The notes: generated from the letters alone by a model not told the origin. A stretch of DNA of 64,000 bases from Streptomyces cyaneofuscatus (GCF_000718135.1 NZ_JOEM01000032.1:31877-95876), one strand, 5' to 3'; shown: positions 52,046 through 62,133, counted from the first letter of the stretch. A program made the numbers and translations.

Positions 52046-53938
52046 GTGAGCGGAACCTCCGAAGGGCCCCGGGCCCCGGCAGGCACATCCCCGGACGCCG
52101 TGGACCCACCGGTCACGGAGCGTCATAGGACCCGCCCGGCAGCACGGGTCGCCGCCGCCCTCCGGAGCGCGGCGGACGCCGCCGCCACCGAGCTGCGCGA
52201 CCACCGGGCCGCCTTCAACGCCGCCACCCTCCCCATGGCCGTCGTGGACGGCCGGGGACACGTCGTACGGGCCAACGCCGCCCTCGGCGGGCTCCTGGGC
52301 ACGACGCCCGCGGCGCTGGCCGACCGGCAGGCGTGCGAGCTGGTCGACCTGGCCTCCGACGACCGCACCTGGCACGCCTACCGCGAGGTGCTCCAGGGCC
52401 GCCGCTCCCGGTTCCGCTGCACCCGCCGCCTCAAACACCCCGACGGCCGCGCGCTGTGGGCCGAGGTCACCGTCGTACCGATGACAGGAACGTCGGCGGC
52501 GGAGCCCGCGCGGGTGCTGCTGACGGTGGCGGACATCAGCGACCGCCGCGAGCTCCAGGACCGGCTGCGCCACCTCCAGATGCACGACCCGGTGACCCGG
52601 CTGCCCAACCGGACGCTGTTCTTCGAGCGGCTCTCGGTGGCCCTGGAGACCCCGCCGTACCAGGACGACTCGATGCTCCCCCGGCACGGCCGGATCGGGC
52701 TCTGCTATCTGGACCTGGACGGCTTCAAGGCCATCAACGACACCCTCGGCCACCGGATCGGCGACCGGCTGCTGGCCGCCGTCGCGGGCCGCCTCACCGA
52801 CTGCGCCGAGAACGACGCGAGCAGCAACCCGGGCGGCAGCCGGCTGGTGGCGCGGATGGGCGGCGACGAGTTCGCGATCCTGGTGGAGGACTCCGGCGGT
52901 ACGGAGGCCCTGACCGAGCTGGCCCGCTCGGTCCTGGCCGCCCTCCAGCACCCCTTCGACCTGGCCGGGCAGCGGCTCTCCGTCTCCGCCTCGATCGGGG
53001 TGGTGGAGCGGCCGGTCGCGGGCACCTCGCCCACCGGTCTGATGCAGGCCGCCGACACCACGCTCTACTGGGCGAAGGCCGACGGCCGGGCCCGCTGGAC
53101 CCTCTTCGACCCCGAGCGCAACGCCCACCGCATGACCCGCCAGGCCCTCTCCTCCACCCTTCGGCCCGCCGTCGAGCGCGGCGAGTTCACCCTCGAATAC
53201 CAGCCGCTCGTCGGCATGGCGGACGGCGTGGTGCGCGGGGTGGAGGCGCTGGTGCGCTGGAACCACCCGCAGTTCGGGGTGCTCTCGCCGAATCGGTTCG
53301 TCGGGATCGCCGAGGAGGACGGCTCGATCGTGCAGCTCGGGCAGTGGATCCTGCGCACCGCGTGCCGCCAGGCGCGGCGCTGGCAGCTGGACCACCCGGA
53401 CGAGCCGGCGCTCTTCATCAGCGTCAATGTCGCCGTACGCCAGGTCTGGGACTCCGACCTGGTCGCGGACGTGGCGCAGATCCTCAACGAGACGGGCCTG
53501 GACCCCGGGCTGCTCCAGCTGGAGCTGACCGAGTCGGCGGTGATGGGCTCCGGCGGCCGCCCGCTGCGCGCCCTCCAGGCGTTGAGCGACATGGGCGTAC
53601 GGATCGCCATCGACGACTTCGGGACGGGGTATTCGAACCTCGCCTACCTCAGCCGGCTGCCCGTCTCCGTCCTGAAGCTGGACGGGGCGTTCGTGAAGGG
53701 CTTCCGGTACGAGGACGGTACGCATCCCAGCCCCGCCGACGAGACGATCGTGGAGGCGATGGTGCAGCTGGCGCACCGCCTCGGCCTGACCGTCACCGCG
53801 GAGTGCGTGGAGACGGCCGGGCAGGCGGAGCGGCTGCGCCGGATCGGCTGCGACACCGGGCAGGGGTGGCTGTACTCGCGGGCCGTGGCGCCGGAGCTGA
53901 TCGCGGCGCTGATCACGGCCCGGCCGACCCCGGGTTAG
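52046..53938 (+). CDS. cdgA: PAS-GGDEF-EAL c-di-GMP turnover protein (CdgA-like)
   Basis: This 630-residue cytosolic protein has a PAS domain (about residues 50-165, FNAATLPMAVVDGRGHVVRAN), GGDEF (about 180-350; active-site RMGGDEFAIL intact) and EAL (about 365-620; VEALVRWNHP, ELTESAVM, IDDFGTGYSNL, VTAECVET intact). It can both make and break c-di-GMP. The GTG at 52046 has GGGAG upstream. The domain order and location match CdgA of S. coelicolor; the symbol is by synteny. In Streptomyces c-di-GMP controls BldD dimerisation, hence development, and its product pGpG is removed by Orn, also encoded here. Confidence 0.88.
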   Translation: MSGTSEGPRAPAGTSPDAVDPPVTERHRTRPAARVAAALRSAADAAATELRDHRAAFNAATLPMAVVDGRGHVVRANAALGGLLGTTPAALADRQACELVDLASDDRTWHAYREVLQGRRSRFRCTRRLKHPDGRALWAEVTVVPMTGTSAAEPARVLLTVADISDRRELQDRLRHLQMHDPVTRLPNRTLFFERLSVALETPPYQDDSMLPRHGRIGLCYLDLDGFKAINDTLGHRIGDRLLAAVAGRLTDCAENDASSNPGGSRLVARMGGDEFAILVEDSGGTEALTELARSVLAALQHPFDLAGQRLSVSASIGVVERPVAGTSPTGLMQAADTTLYWAKADGRARWTLFDPERNAHRMTRQALSSTLRPAVERGEFTLEYQPLVGMADGVVRGVEALVRWNHPQFGVLSPNRFVGIAEEDGSIVQLGQWILRTACRQARRWQLDHPDEPALFISVNVAVRQVWDSDLVADVAQILNETGLDPGLLQLELTESAVMGSGGRPLRALQALSDMGVRIAIDDFGTGYSNLAYLSRLPVSVLKLDGAFVKGFRYEDGTHPSPADETIVEAMVQLAHRLGLTVTAECVETAGQAERLRRIGCDTGQGWLYSRAVAPELIAALITARPTPG

Positions 53939-55062
53939 CCCTCGTTCGGCAGCCCGTACGCGTCCGCGATCAGCTCGTAGCTGCGCAGCCGGGCGTCGCC
54001 GCCGTGCGCGTTGGCCGTGATCATCAGCTCGTCGGCGCCGGTGCGCTTGGCCAGGTCGTCCAGGCCGGTGCGGACCTCGTCGGGGGTGCCGTGGATGACG
54101 TTGGAGAGCCAGCCGTCGACGAACTCCCGCTCCATCGGGGAGAAGTCGTACGCGGCCGCCTCCTCCGGGCTCGGGATCAGCCCGGGCCTGCCGGTGCGCA
54201 GCCGGACCATGGACAGGGCGCCGGTCAGCACCTGGCGGCGGGCCTCGCGCTCGTCGTCGGCGGCCAGCGCGGAGACGCCGATCAGGGCGTACGGGGCGTC
54301 CAGCACGGCCGAAGGCCGGAAGGACTGCCGGTACAGGTCGAGCGCCGGGATCGTGTTCTGCGCCGAGAAGTGGTGGGCGAACGCGAACGGGAGCCCGAGC
54401 GTCCCGGCCAGCCGGGCGCTGAAGCCGGAGGAGCCGAGCAGCCAGACGGGCGGCCGGTGCGCGGACTGCACCCCGCCGGGGGCGGTCGCCTGGACCGGGC
54501 CCGGTACGGCGTGGATCCGGGCGTACGGGTGCCCGTCGGGGAAGTCGTCGTCCAGGAACCGGATCAGCTCGCTCAGCTGCTGCGGGAAGTCATCGGCCCC
54601 TTCGTTGAGCTGTTCGCTGCGGCGCAGGGCGGCCGCCGTCGCGCCGTCGGTGCCGGGGGCCCGGCCGAGGCCCAGGTCGACGCGGCCGGGGGCCATCGCC
54701 TCCAGGGTGCCGAACTGCTCGGCGATCACCAGCGGGGCGTGGTTGGGCAGCATGACGCCGCCCGAGCCGAGCCGGATGCGGTCGGTGTGGGCGGCGATGT
54801 GCGCGAGGATCACGGCCGGGGAGGACGAGGCGACCCCGGGCATGGAGTGGTGCTCGGCGACCCAGTAGCGGTGGAAGCCACGGCTCTCGGTGAGCTTCGC
54901 GATCTCCACGCCGGTGCGCAGGGCCTGGGTCGCGGTGCGGCCCTGCCCCACGGTCACCAGGTCGAGCACGGAGAGCGGTACGGGGGCCGTGCCCGCCGCC
55001 GTGGCCCTGATGCCGTCGCCGTCCGTCCCGTCGCCCGTGTTCCCGCCTCGGATCTCGTCCAC
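53935..55062 (-). CDS. LLM-class flavin-dependent oxidoreductase
   Basis: This 375-residue luciferase-like TIM-barrel protein (single-component group) has the family segments SVLDLVTVGQGRTATQAL, GFHRYWVAEHHSMPG and LGSGGVMLPNHAPLVIAEQFGTLEAMAPGR. It uses reduced FMN or F420; which one cannot be told from sequence. It is convergent with cdgA, with stop codons overlapping by 4 nt and no intervening terminator. The GTG start at 55062 follows GGGAGAGGG. Confidence 0.88.
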   Translation of the reverse strand: MDEIRGGNTGDGTDGDGIRATAAGTAPVPLSVLDLVTVGQGRTATQALRTGVEIAKLTESRGFHRYWVAEHHSMPGVASSSPAVILAHIAAHTDRIRLGSGGVMLPNHAPLVIAEQFGTLEAMAPGRVDLGLGRAPGTDGATAAALRRSEQLNEGADDFPQQLSELIRFLDDDFPDGHPYARIHAVPGPVQATAPGGVQSAHRPPVWLLGSSGFSARLAGTLGLPFAFAHHFSAQNTIPALDLYRQSFRPSAVLDAPYALIGVSALAADDEREARRQVLTGALSMVRLRTGRPGLIPSPEEAAAYDFSPMEREFVDGWLSNVIHGTPDEVRTGLDDLAKRTGADELMITANAHGGDARLRSYELIADAYGLPNEG

Positions 55063-55174
55063 GTGTCGGCCCTCTCCCGGTGCTGCTCGTCGTACGTATG
55101 CGTATCGGAGGCGTACAACAGGAGGGGGTCTCCGTTTATTCCGGAAGGCGTTCCGGAAGGGGTGCCGGGCCGCG

Positions 55175-55942
55175 CTATTCCCGTACCTCGATGCCCTTGG
55201 GCTCCACCGTGCCCGGGGCCGGCGGGCGGGTGGCGAAGAGCGTGCCGAGCGTCGGGGCCCAGATCCGGCGGTCGGTGAGGCGCAGGCCCTCCCAGACCGT
55301 CACCTGGTTCGCCGTGAGGACGGGCTTGCCGAGCGCCTCCTCCAGTTCGGGGATGGACGCGGCCGTGTGCAGGGCGGCGTCCGGGAGCAGCAGCACCTCG
55401 GCGTCCGGGTGGTCCGCGGCGAGGGCGAGCTCCTTGACCTGGGCCGGCTCCCACGCCGCGACCTCGGCGGCCGTGGCGAGACCGGCGCTCCGGGAGGCCA
55501 CCGTCTCCACGCCGCCCGCCACCAGGAACTCGGTGAAGAGCGCGGTGATGTCCTCGGGCCAGGCGGCGGCGACCGCGACCCGGCCGGCGCCCAGCTCCCG
55601 TGCCGCGTGGACGAAGCCGAAGGCGGTGCTGGAGGCGGGCAGGCCCGCGCTCCGGGCCAGCGTGGCGATCTGGTTGTGGGCGCCCGCCCAGCCGTACGCG
55701 AAGCTGCCGCCGGGGCTCGCCCAGACGAGTGCCTCCGCGCCCGCGAGCCGCAGCTCCTCGACGCCCTCGGCGAGCCGGTCCGGCGCCCCGGACTCCAGCA
55801 GGGCGCCCCGCCGGTAGGAGTCCTCGGCCGCCTCGGTGGAGAACAGCGGCAGCCGGATGTCCGTGTCCAGCGTGATCTCGATCCGCGGGAAGTCGTCCTC
55901 GGCGGCGTGGCCCGGGTAGAGAAGTCCTACGGTCGTGGTCAT
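55175..55942 (-). CDS. Maleate isomerase / Asp-Glu racemase-fold protein lacking both catalytic cysteines
   Basis: The 255-residue protein has the Asp/Glu racemase (maleate isomerase, arylmalonate decarboxylase) layout: VGLLYPGHAAEDDFPRI, VWASPGGSFAYG and LLLPDAALHTAASI. In active members the first motif is VWACTSGSF and the second contains S/C-T-N after Cys. Here both Cys are replaced and the protein has no Cys at all, so racemase or isomerase chemistry is unlikely. It lies near the ehu transporter, and EutA of ectoine-utilisation clusters belongs to this superfamily; equating them is an inference. The ATG at 55942 is preceded by GGAAGGG. Confidence 0.72.
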   Translation of the reverse strand: MTTTVGLLYPGHAAEDDFPRIEITLDTDIRLPLFSTEAAEDSYRRGALLESGAPDRLAEGVEELRLAGAEALVWASPGGSFAYGWAGAHNQIATLARSAGLPASSTAFGFVHAARELGAGRVAVAAAWPEDITALFTEFLVAGGVETVASRSAGLATAAEVAAWEPAQVKELALAADHPDAEVLLLPDAALHTAASIPELEEALGKPVLTANQVTVWEGLRLTDRRIWAPTLGTLFATRPPAPGTVEPKGIEVRE

Positions 55943-56154
55943 GTTCACCCTTCCTTCGCGTCGGACGCGGAAAGCCACTGGTGCCCCTGCCCCTGTCAAG
56001 TATTCCCCCGGCGGGGCGGTGAGGCCGGGTGGGCGGGGCGCGCCGGGGGCCGTGTTGACGGGGGCGGGGGCGGCTGCGAGCGTGGCCGGTACGGAGATCA
56101 TGGTCCTGCCGGTACCTACGCCGACCTGCGACGTTGCGGAGTGATGAGCCACCG

Positions 56155-57138
56155 ATGCCGGAACCCGTCGTTCTCGTCCTCGATGCCGATCCGTCCCCCC
56201 GCCTCGGCCGGCTGACCGGCCGGGCCCGCGTCCTGCGCACGGACGCGGCGGGGCTCGCCGCCCGGCTGCCGGACGCCGATGTGCTGCTGGTGTGGGACTT
56301 CGCCTCCGACGCGGTACGGGAGGCATGGCCCGGCCCGGGGGCGCGGCCGGGCTGGGTGCACACGGCGAGCGCGGGCGTGGACCGGCTGCTCTGCCCGGAG
56401 CTGGTGGCCTCGGACACCGTGGTGACCAATGCGCGGGGCATCTTCGAGCGGCCGATCGCGGAGTACGTGGCCGGGTTGGTGCTGGCCTTCGCCAAGGATC
56501 TGCCCACCACCCTCGCCCTCCAGCGGGAGCGGCGCTGGCACCACCGGGAGGGGCAGCAGGTCGCCGGTTCGCGGGCGGTGGTCGTCGGCGCGGGGCCGAT
56601 CGGGCGGGAGATCACCCGGCTGCTGCACGGCATGGGGGTCCAGGTGGCCCTGGTGGGGCGGACCGCCCGGCGCACGATCCATGGCATCGAGGACCTGGGG
56701 CCGCTGGCCGCGCGGGCGGACTGGGTGATCTCGGCGGTGCCGCTGACCCCGTCGACGTACGGCATGTTCGACACCCGCTTCTTCGGGCTGCTCCAGCCCT
56801 CGGCCCGGTTCATCAACGTGGGGCGCGGGGCGAGCGTGGTGGAGGCGGACCTGGTGTCGGCACTGGAGCGGCGCTGGCTGGCGGGGGCGGCGCTGGACGT
56901 GTTCGGCGATGAACCGCTGGGCGAGGACAGCCCGTTGTGGGACGTTCCGGGGCTGCTGGTCTCCCCGCATCTGAGCGGGGACACGGTCGGCTGGCGCGAC
57001 CGGCTGGGTGAGCAGTTCGTGGCGATGTACGAACTATGGGCGGATGGCGGCCCGTTGCCCAACGTGGTGGACAAACAACGCGGTTACGTCCCGTCCACCG
57101 ACAACTCCGCAGAGGAAGAAGGCGCCTCACCGGAGTGA
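56155..57138 (+). CDS. D-isomer-specific 2-hydroxyacid dehydrogenase
   Basis: This 327-residue NAD(P)-dependent dehydrogenase has the Rossmann motif VVVGAGPIGREI, catalytic Arg in NVGRGASVVEADL, Glu in ALDVFGDEPL and His in LVSPHLSGDT. The substrate-side signature HTASAGVDRLL fits the GhrA-like group. It reduces a 2-oxoacid such as glyoxylate or hydroxypyruvate. It is divergent from the isomerase-fold gene and 148 bp upstream of ehuB on the same strand. Confidence 0.88.
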   Translation: MPEPVVLVLDADPSPRLGRLTGRARVLRTDAAGLAARLPDADVLLVWDFASDAVREAWPGPGARPGWVHTASAGVDRLLCPELVASDTVVTNARGIFERPIAEYVAGLVLAFAKDLPTTLALQRERRWHHREGQQVAGSRAVVVGAGPIGREITRLLHGMGVQVALVGRTARRTIHGIEDLGPLAARADWVISAVPLTPSTYGMFDTRFFGLLQPSARFINVGRGASVVEADLVSALERRWLAGAALDVFGDEPLGEDSPLWDVPGLLVSPHLSGDTVGWRDRLGEQFVAMYELWADGGPLPNVVDKQRGYVPSTDNSAEEEGASPE

Positions 57139-57286
57139 CTCCGTCACCCTCCGCCCGTGTCAGGCCACGGGAAGGTCACCCTCCGGCCACCGTTCGGTTA
57201 CATGGACCGGCTTCCTGCATAGACGTACGGGATCGGGCAGGCGCTCACCCTGTCCGGACTGTTCGACCTCCAGGAGACCGCGAACC

Positions 57287-58189
57287 ATGGCTGACTTTCC
57301 TCACCTTTCCCGCCGGGGCTTCCTCAATCGATCGGCGGCCGTGGGTGGCCTCCTGGTCGTTCCCGGCCTCCTGACCGCCTGCAGCAAGACCGACTCGGGA
57401 GCCGCCACCGGGGCCGGCGCCCTCGAAAAGCTCCGCGAGCAGGGCTTCGTACGGGTCGCGTACGCCAACGAGGCGCCGTACGGGTACATGGAGGGCAAGG
57501 AGCTCAAGGGTGAGGCGCCGACCCTGCACCGGGAGATCTTCCAGGCGCTGGGCGTCAAGGAGCTGAAGCCGACGCTCTCCGAGTGGGACGGGCTGATCCC
57601 GGGGCTCCAGGCGGGGAAGTACGACGTGGTCAGCGCGGGCATGGCCATCACCCCGGAGCGCTGCGGCAACGCGATCTTCTCCGAGCCGGAGTTCATCTCG
57701 CCGACCGCGCTGATGGTGAAGAAGGGCAACCCGAAGAAGGTCACCGACCTGGAGTCCGCCAAGGAGGCCGGGATCACCATCGGCGTCATGTCGGGTGCGG
57801 TGGAGGGGAGTTACGCCAAGGGCGCGGGCATCCCCGAAGGCAAGATCAAGACGCTCCAGAAGCCGCAGGACGGGGCGGACGCCGTCAAGGGCGGCCGGGT
57901 CGACGCGTTCCTGCTCACCGGCATCTCGCTGCGCTGGCTGGCGAAGACCAACCCGGAGACCGAGGTCACCGAGGCGTTCGTGCCGCAGATCGACGGCAAC
58001 GCGCAGTTCTCCCCCGGCGGCGCGGTGTTCCGTAAGGGCAACGAGGACCTGCGGGACTCCTTCAACCGCGAGCTGAAGAAGATCGTGTCGGACCGCTCGC
58101 GCTATGTGGGGCTGCTGAAGGAGTACGGGTTCGGGGAGTCGGAGATCCCGCCGGCCGACCTGAAGACCGCCGATCTGTGCAAGGGCTGA
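57287..58189 (+). CDS. ehuB: EhuB, ectoine/hydroxyectoine-binding lipoprotein (Tat-exported)
   Basis: This 300-residue family 3 solute-binding protein has an N-terminus combining a twin-arginine motif (SRRGFLNRS) with a lipobox (LLTAC, Cys32), so it is exported folded and lipidated. The mature domain starts at LREQGFVRVAYANEAPYGY, like EhuB. It captures ectoine or hydroxyectoine as osmolyte or nutrient. An AGGAG site precedes ATG 57287. It is the first gene of ehuBCDA; a GTCACCCTCCG direct repeat (57143 and 57175) lies in its upstream region. Confidence 0.85.
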   Translation: MADFPHLSRRGFLNRSAAVGGLLVVPGLLTACSKTDSGAATGAGALEKLREQGFVRVAYANEAPYGYMEGKELKGEAPTLHREIFQALGVKELKPTLSEWDGLIPGLQAGKYDVVSAGMAITPERCGNAIFSEPEFISPTALMVKKGNPKKVTDLESAKEAGITIGVMSGAVEGSYAKGAGIPEGKIKTLQKPQDGADAVKGGRVDAFLLTGISLRWLAKTNPETEVTEAFVPQIDGNAQFSPGGAVFRKGNEDLRDSFNRELKKIVSDRSRYVGLLKEYGFGESEIPPADLKTADLCKG

Positions 58190-58210
58190 CGACGGGGCGG
58201 ACGCACACGC

Positions 58211-58942
58211 ATGAGTGACTTCTTCTCCCTCCTCGTCGAGGAGTTCCCCCAGGTCCGCTCGGGCCTGTGGGTGACGCTCCAGGCCACGGTCCTGGGCGCG
58301 CTGCTGGCCGGGGTGCTGGCCTTCGCGCTCGGTCTGATGGCGGGCAGCCGGCTGCTCCTGGCCCGGGGGTTCTCCCGCGTGGTCGTGGAGTTCTTCCGGG
58401 GGACCTCCCTCTACATCCAGCTGTTCTGGCTCTACTACGCGATGCCGCTGGTGACCGGCTACGAACTGGCGCCGGTGGCCTGCGGGGTGGTCGCGTTCGG
58501 CCTCAACTACGGTGCGTACGGCGCCGAGGTGGTGCGCGGCGCCATCAACTCCGTACCGCGCGCGCAGTACGAGGCGGCGATCGCGCTCAACCTGTCGCCG
58601 TCCAGGCGGCTGTGGAAGGTGATCCTGCCGCAGGCCTGGGTGCAGATGATCCCGAGCTTCACCAATCTGCTGATCCAGCTGCTGAAGTGCACCCCGCTGC
58701 TGTGGCTGCTCTCGGCGGCCGACCTGATGACGGTGGTGCAGACGCTGCGCGACCGCACGGGTGAGACCCTCGCCGCCTATCTGACCCTGCTGGCCGTCTA
58801 CTTCGTGCTGGCCTACGCGCTGACGATGCTGATGAACCTGCTGGAGCGGAGCGCCAAGCGGCGGCTCGGCCTGGCCACCGGCGCGAGCAGCCTGTTCAAG
58901 AGCCGCAGCGCGTCCACCGCCGCCTTGGGAGGTACCCGATGA
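58211..58942 (+). CDS. ehuC: EhuC, ectoine ABC transporter permease
   Basis: This 243-residue HisMQ-type permease has about five spans and the EAA loop YEAAIALNLSPSRRLWKVILPQA. The N-terminal LVEEFPQVRSGLWVTLQAT is typical of this family. It ends 4 nt into ehuD (ATGA), so translation is coupled. It forms the channel with EhuD. Confidence 0.88.
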   Translation: MSDFFSLLVEEFPQVRSGLWVTLQATVLGALLAGVLAFALGLMAGSRLLLARGFSRVVVEFFRGTSLYIQLFWLYYAMPLVTGYELAPVACGVVAFGLNYGAYGAEVVRGAINSVPRAQYEAAIALNLSPSRRLWKVILPQAWVQMIPSFTNLLIQLLKCTPLLWLLSAADLMTVVQTLRDRTGETLAAYLTLLAVYFVLAYALTMLMNLLERSAKRRLGLATGASSLFKSRSASTAALGGTR

Positions 58943-59572
58943 ACGACGGCTTCGACTGGGACGCGGTCAGGGAGTCCCTGCCGCTCCTGCTGGAGGGGTT
59001 CAGGGTCACCCTGCTGGCCACCGTGCTCGGCACCCTGGTGGCGGCCGTGCTGGGGCTGGCCGTCGCGGTGGCCGGACGCGCGCCCAGCAGGTTCGTGACG
59101 GTCCCGGTGCGGGTCGTCACGGAGTTCGTCCGCTCCACCCCGCTGCTGGTCCAACTGGTCGGCGCGGCCGCCCTGTTCAACACGGTGGAGCCGCTGTACA
59201 TCGGCATCACGGTGCTGGGCGTCCACTACGCGGCGTACACCTCCGAGGTCTACCGGGCCGGGATCGACGGCGTACCGAAGGGCCAGTGGGAGGCCTGCCG
59301 CGCGCTGTCGCTGCCGCCCCGGCGCACCTGGCAGGCCGTGATCCTGCCGCAGGCGGTGCGCAATGTGCTGCCCGCCCTCGGGAACTACGCGATCTCGATG
59401 TTCAAGGAGACCCCGTTCCTCGCCGTGATCACGGTGCAGGAGATGGTCTTCGAGGCCCGGAAGTACGGCGCGGACCACTTCGCGTACACCGAGGTCTTCA
59501 CCCTCGCCGGCCTGATCTTCCTGGTCGCGAGCTACCCCACGTCGCTGTTGATGAGAAAGCTGGAGAAGCGCC

Positions 59573-59583
<11 letters not shown>
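58939..59583 (+). CDS. ehuD: EhuD, ectoine ABC transporter permease
   Basis: This 214-residue HisMQ-type permease has the EAA loop WEACRALSLPPRRTWQAVILPQA and VTEFVRSTPLLVQLVG in the N-terminal half. It overlaps ehuC by 4 nt and ehuA by 11 nt, consistent with one operon. Confidence 0.88.
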
Positions 59584-60418
<835 letters not shown>

Positions 60419-60447
60419 CCTCGGAGTTGAGCCACCGCCCATGACAT

Positions 60448-60459
60448 TGGCATATGCCA
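60448..60459. promoter_or_regulatory. Palindrome upstream of iclR-type gene
   Basis: The 12-bp perfect palindrome TGGCATATGCCA lies between ehuA and the IclR gene, 18 bp before a TTGACA (60476) that could be its -35. A further GGGGTG...CACCCC inverted repeat (60482-60496) follows. It is plausibly an IclR autoregulatory operator. Confidence 0.4.
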
Positions 60460-60586
60460 GACGGGTGCGCCCCAGTTGACAGGGGTGGGGCACCCCTACT
60501 GACTCGTCAACTGCCGCCCCGAATGCGGGGCCCGGCGGCTATCGTGGGTCCGAAGCTTGCGGTCACAACCTTGTTGGGGGGACGCC

Positions 60587-61345
60587 GTGGCGTTGAAGCC
60601 CGAGCCGACCGCACCGTTCCACTCGGTGCAGTACGCCCTGCGCGTGCTCGAATCGGTCTCGCAGCACGGCGACGGTGTGACCGACGCGCAGATCTCCCGC
60701 GAGACGGGCCTGCCGCCCGGCCACCTCGCCTCCCTGCTCCTGACGCTGCGCCGCGAGGGATATGTGGAGCAGGTCAGCGACGGGGCGTACGTCATAGGAG
60801 CCTCGCTGCTGCTCCTCGGCTCCGGGGCGGCCCGCCGCCAGGCCCTGGAGGACCGGCTCCAGCAGGCGCTGGACCAGCTGCGCGACTCGGTCGGCGCCGC
60901 CGTCTACCTCAGCCGGTACGTGGACGGCGAGATCAGCGTCACCCAGGTCGCCGACGGCCCGCTCACCCCGGCGGTCAACGAGTGGGTGGACTTCCGCTCC
61001 TCCGCGCACGCCAGCGCGGTCGGCAAGTGCCTGCTGGGCCAGCTCGACCACGAGGCGCGCCGCGACCACCTCTCCCGGCACAAGATCGCCCGGCTCACCT
61101 CGCGGACGATCACCAGCGAGAAGGTCCTCCTCTCCAAGCTGGACGCCCAGCCCGCCACGGTCCCGGTGCTGGATCTCCAGGAGTACGCGGTGGGCACCGT
61201 CTGCGCGGCGGTGCCGCTGACGGCCGGGGCGACCGCCGGATGCCTGGCCCTGTCGCTGCCGATCGAGGACGCCCACCGGCTCCGCGAGGCGGCGGACACC
61301 CTGAACCGGCGCGCGGCTCCGGTGCTGCTGTCGCTGGCGCTGTAG
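60587..61345 (+). CDS. IclR-family transcriptional regulator
   Basis: This 252-residue regulator has an N-terminal HTH (QISRETGLPPGHLASLLLTLRREGYV) and a C-terminal effector domain (SVGAAVYLSRYVDGEISVTQVADGP; HASAVGKCLLGQL; TVPVLDLQEYAVGTVCAAVPL). The GTG at 60587 is preceded by GGGGGGA. It lies just downstream of ehuBCDA on the same strand and may control ectoine uptake, though IclR regulators are not the usual ectoine regulators (these are mostly GntR/MarR), so this is inference. Confidence 0.9.
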   Translation: MALKPEPTAPFHSVQYALRVLESVSQHGDGVTDAQISRETGLPPGHLASLLLTLRREGYVEQVSDGAYVIGASLLLLGSGAARRQALEDRLQQALDQLRDSVGAAVYLSRYVDGEISVTQVADGPLTPAVNEWVDFRSSAHASAVGKCLLGQLDHEARRDHLSRHKIARLTSRTITSEKVLLSKLDAQPATVPVLDLQEYAVGTVCAAVPLTAGATAGCLALSLPIEDAHRLREAADTLNRRAAPVLLSLAL

Positions 61346-61391
61346 GGGCGGGACCCGCAGCAGGGTCCCTGCGACCGGTAGCGTCGGCGCC

Positions 61392-61949
61392 ATGCACCCA
61401 CCGATACCGCTGCTGGAGCGGCTCCGGGAGTTCGACGGCAGCGTCGACGACTTCTACGCCTCCGGCTTCGAGCTGCTCCCGTCCGGCGAGGACGACGGCG
61501 GCTACCCCCAGCTCTCCCACCGGATCCGCCCCTTCGCGCAGGCGAACGGCTCCGGCTCCACGTACGCAATCTGGCTGCGGGACGACCGCGCCGACCTCGC
61601 GACGCTGCCGGTCCTCTTCCTGGGGGACGAGGGCGGGGTCCACGTCGTGGCCCGCGATCTGCCCGAGCTGCTGCGCGTCGTCGCCTCCGGCTGGTCCCCG
61701 ATGGGTGACTGGGGCAGCCTCGACTACCACGACGAGCGTGAGGAGGAGGACGGGGCCGAGGACGACGGGTGGGACCCCTGCCCGGAGAACCCGGCGTTCC
61801 GCGCCTGGCTGCGGGAGAGCCTCGGCCTCGACGCCGCCGAGGATCCCAACGAGATCGTCCGGGCCGCCGGGGACGAGGTGTGGGAGCCGTTCGCCGCCTG
61901 GATCGGCCCGCTGATCCCGGACGTGGTGAGCTCCCGCCGGAGCGGGTAG
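61392..61949 (+). CDS. SMI1/KNR4-like hypothetical protein
   Basis: The 185-residue acidic protein resembles SMI1/KNR4 (SUKH) folds in the segments FAQANGSGSTYAIWLRDD, PVLFLGDEGGVHVVARDLPELLRVVA and a C-terminal Asp/Glu-rich region. Members serve as immunity proteins or have unknown roles; no toxin gene is adjacent. There is no signal peptide. ATG 61392 begins 46 bp after the IclR stop. Confidence 0.7.
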   Translation: MHPPIPLLERLREFDGSVDDFYASGFELLPSGEDDGGYPQLSHRIRPFAQANGSGSTYAIWLRDDRADLATLPVLFLGDEGGVHVVARDLPELLRVVASGWSPMGDWGSLDYHDEREEEDGAEDDGWDPCPENPAFRAWLRESLGLDAAEDPNEIVRAAGDEVWEPFAAWIGPLIPDVVSSRRSG

Positions 61950-62015
61950 CGCCGGCCTCGGCAGGCGGGTGTCATCAGCACCCCAGAGGACCAGGTATTA
62001 TTTTCGAGTCAGCAG

Positions 62016-62089
62016 GCGCCGTTAGCTCAGTTGGTTAGAGCAGCTGACTCTTAATCAGCGGGTCCGGGGTTCGAGTCCCTGACGGCGCA
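62016..62089 (+). tRNA. tRNA-Lys (CTT anticodon), copy 2
   Basis: Identical in sequence and extent to copy 1 at 50248, with anticodon CTT, discriminator A and no encoded CCA. The identity continues 8 nt upstream (GTCAGCAG) and then stops, marking the boundary of an old duplication. Confidence 0.95.
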
Positions 62090-62098
62090 CGACAATGC

Positions 62099-62133
62099 CT
62101 GTGGGCGGTCTCCCTCGCGGAGACCGCCCACAG
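62099..62133 (+). terminator. Terminator after tRNA-Lys copy 2
   Basis: Perfect 15-bp arms (62099-62113 and 62119-62133, CTGTGGGCGGTCTCC and its complement) with a 5-nt loop lie 9 nt after the tRNA. Confidence 0.9.
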
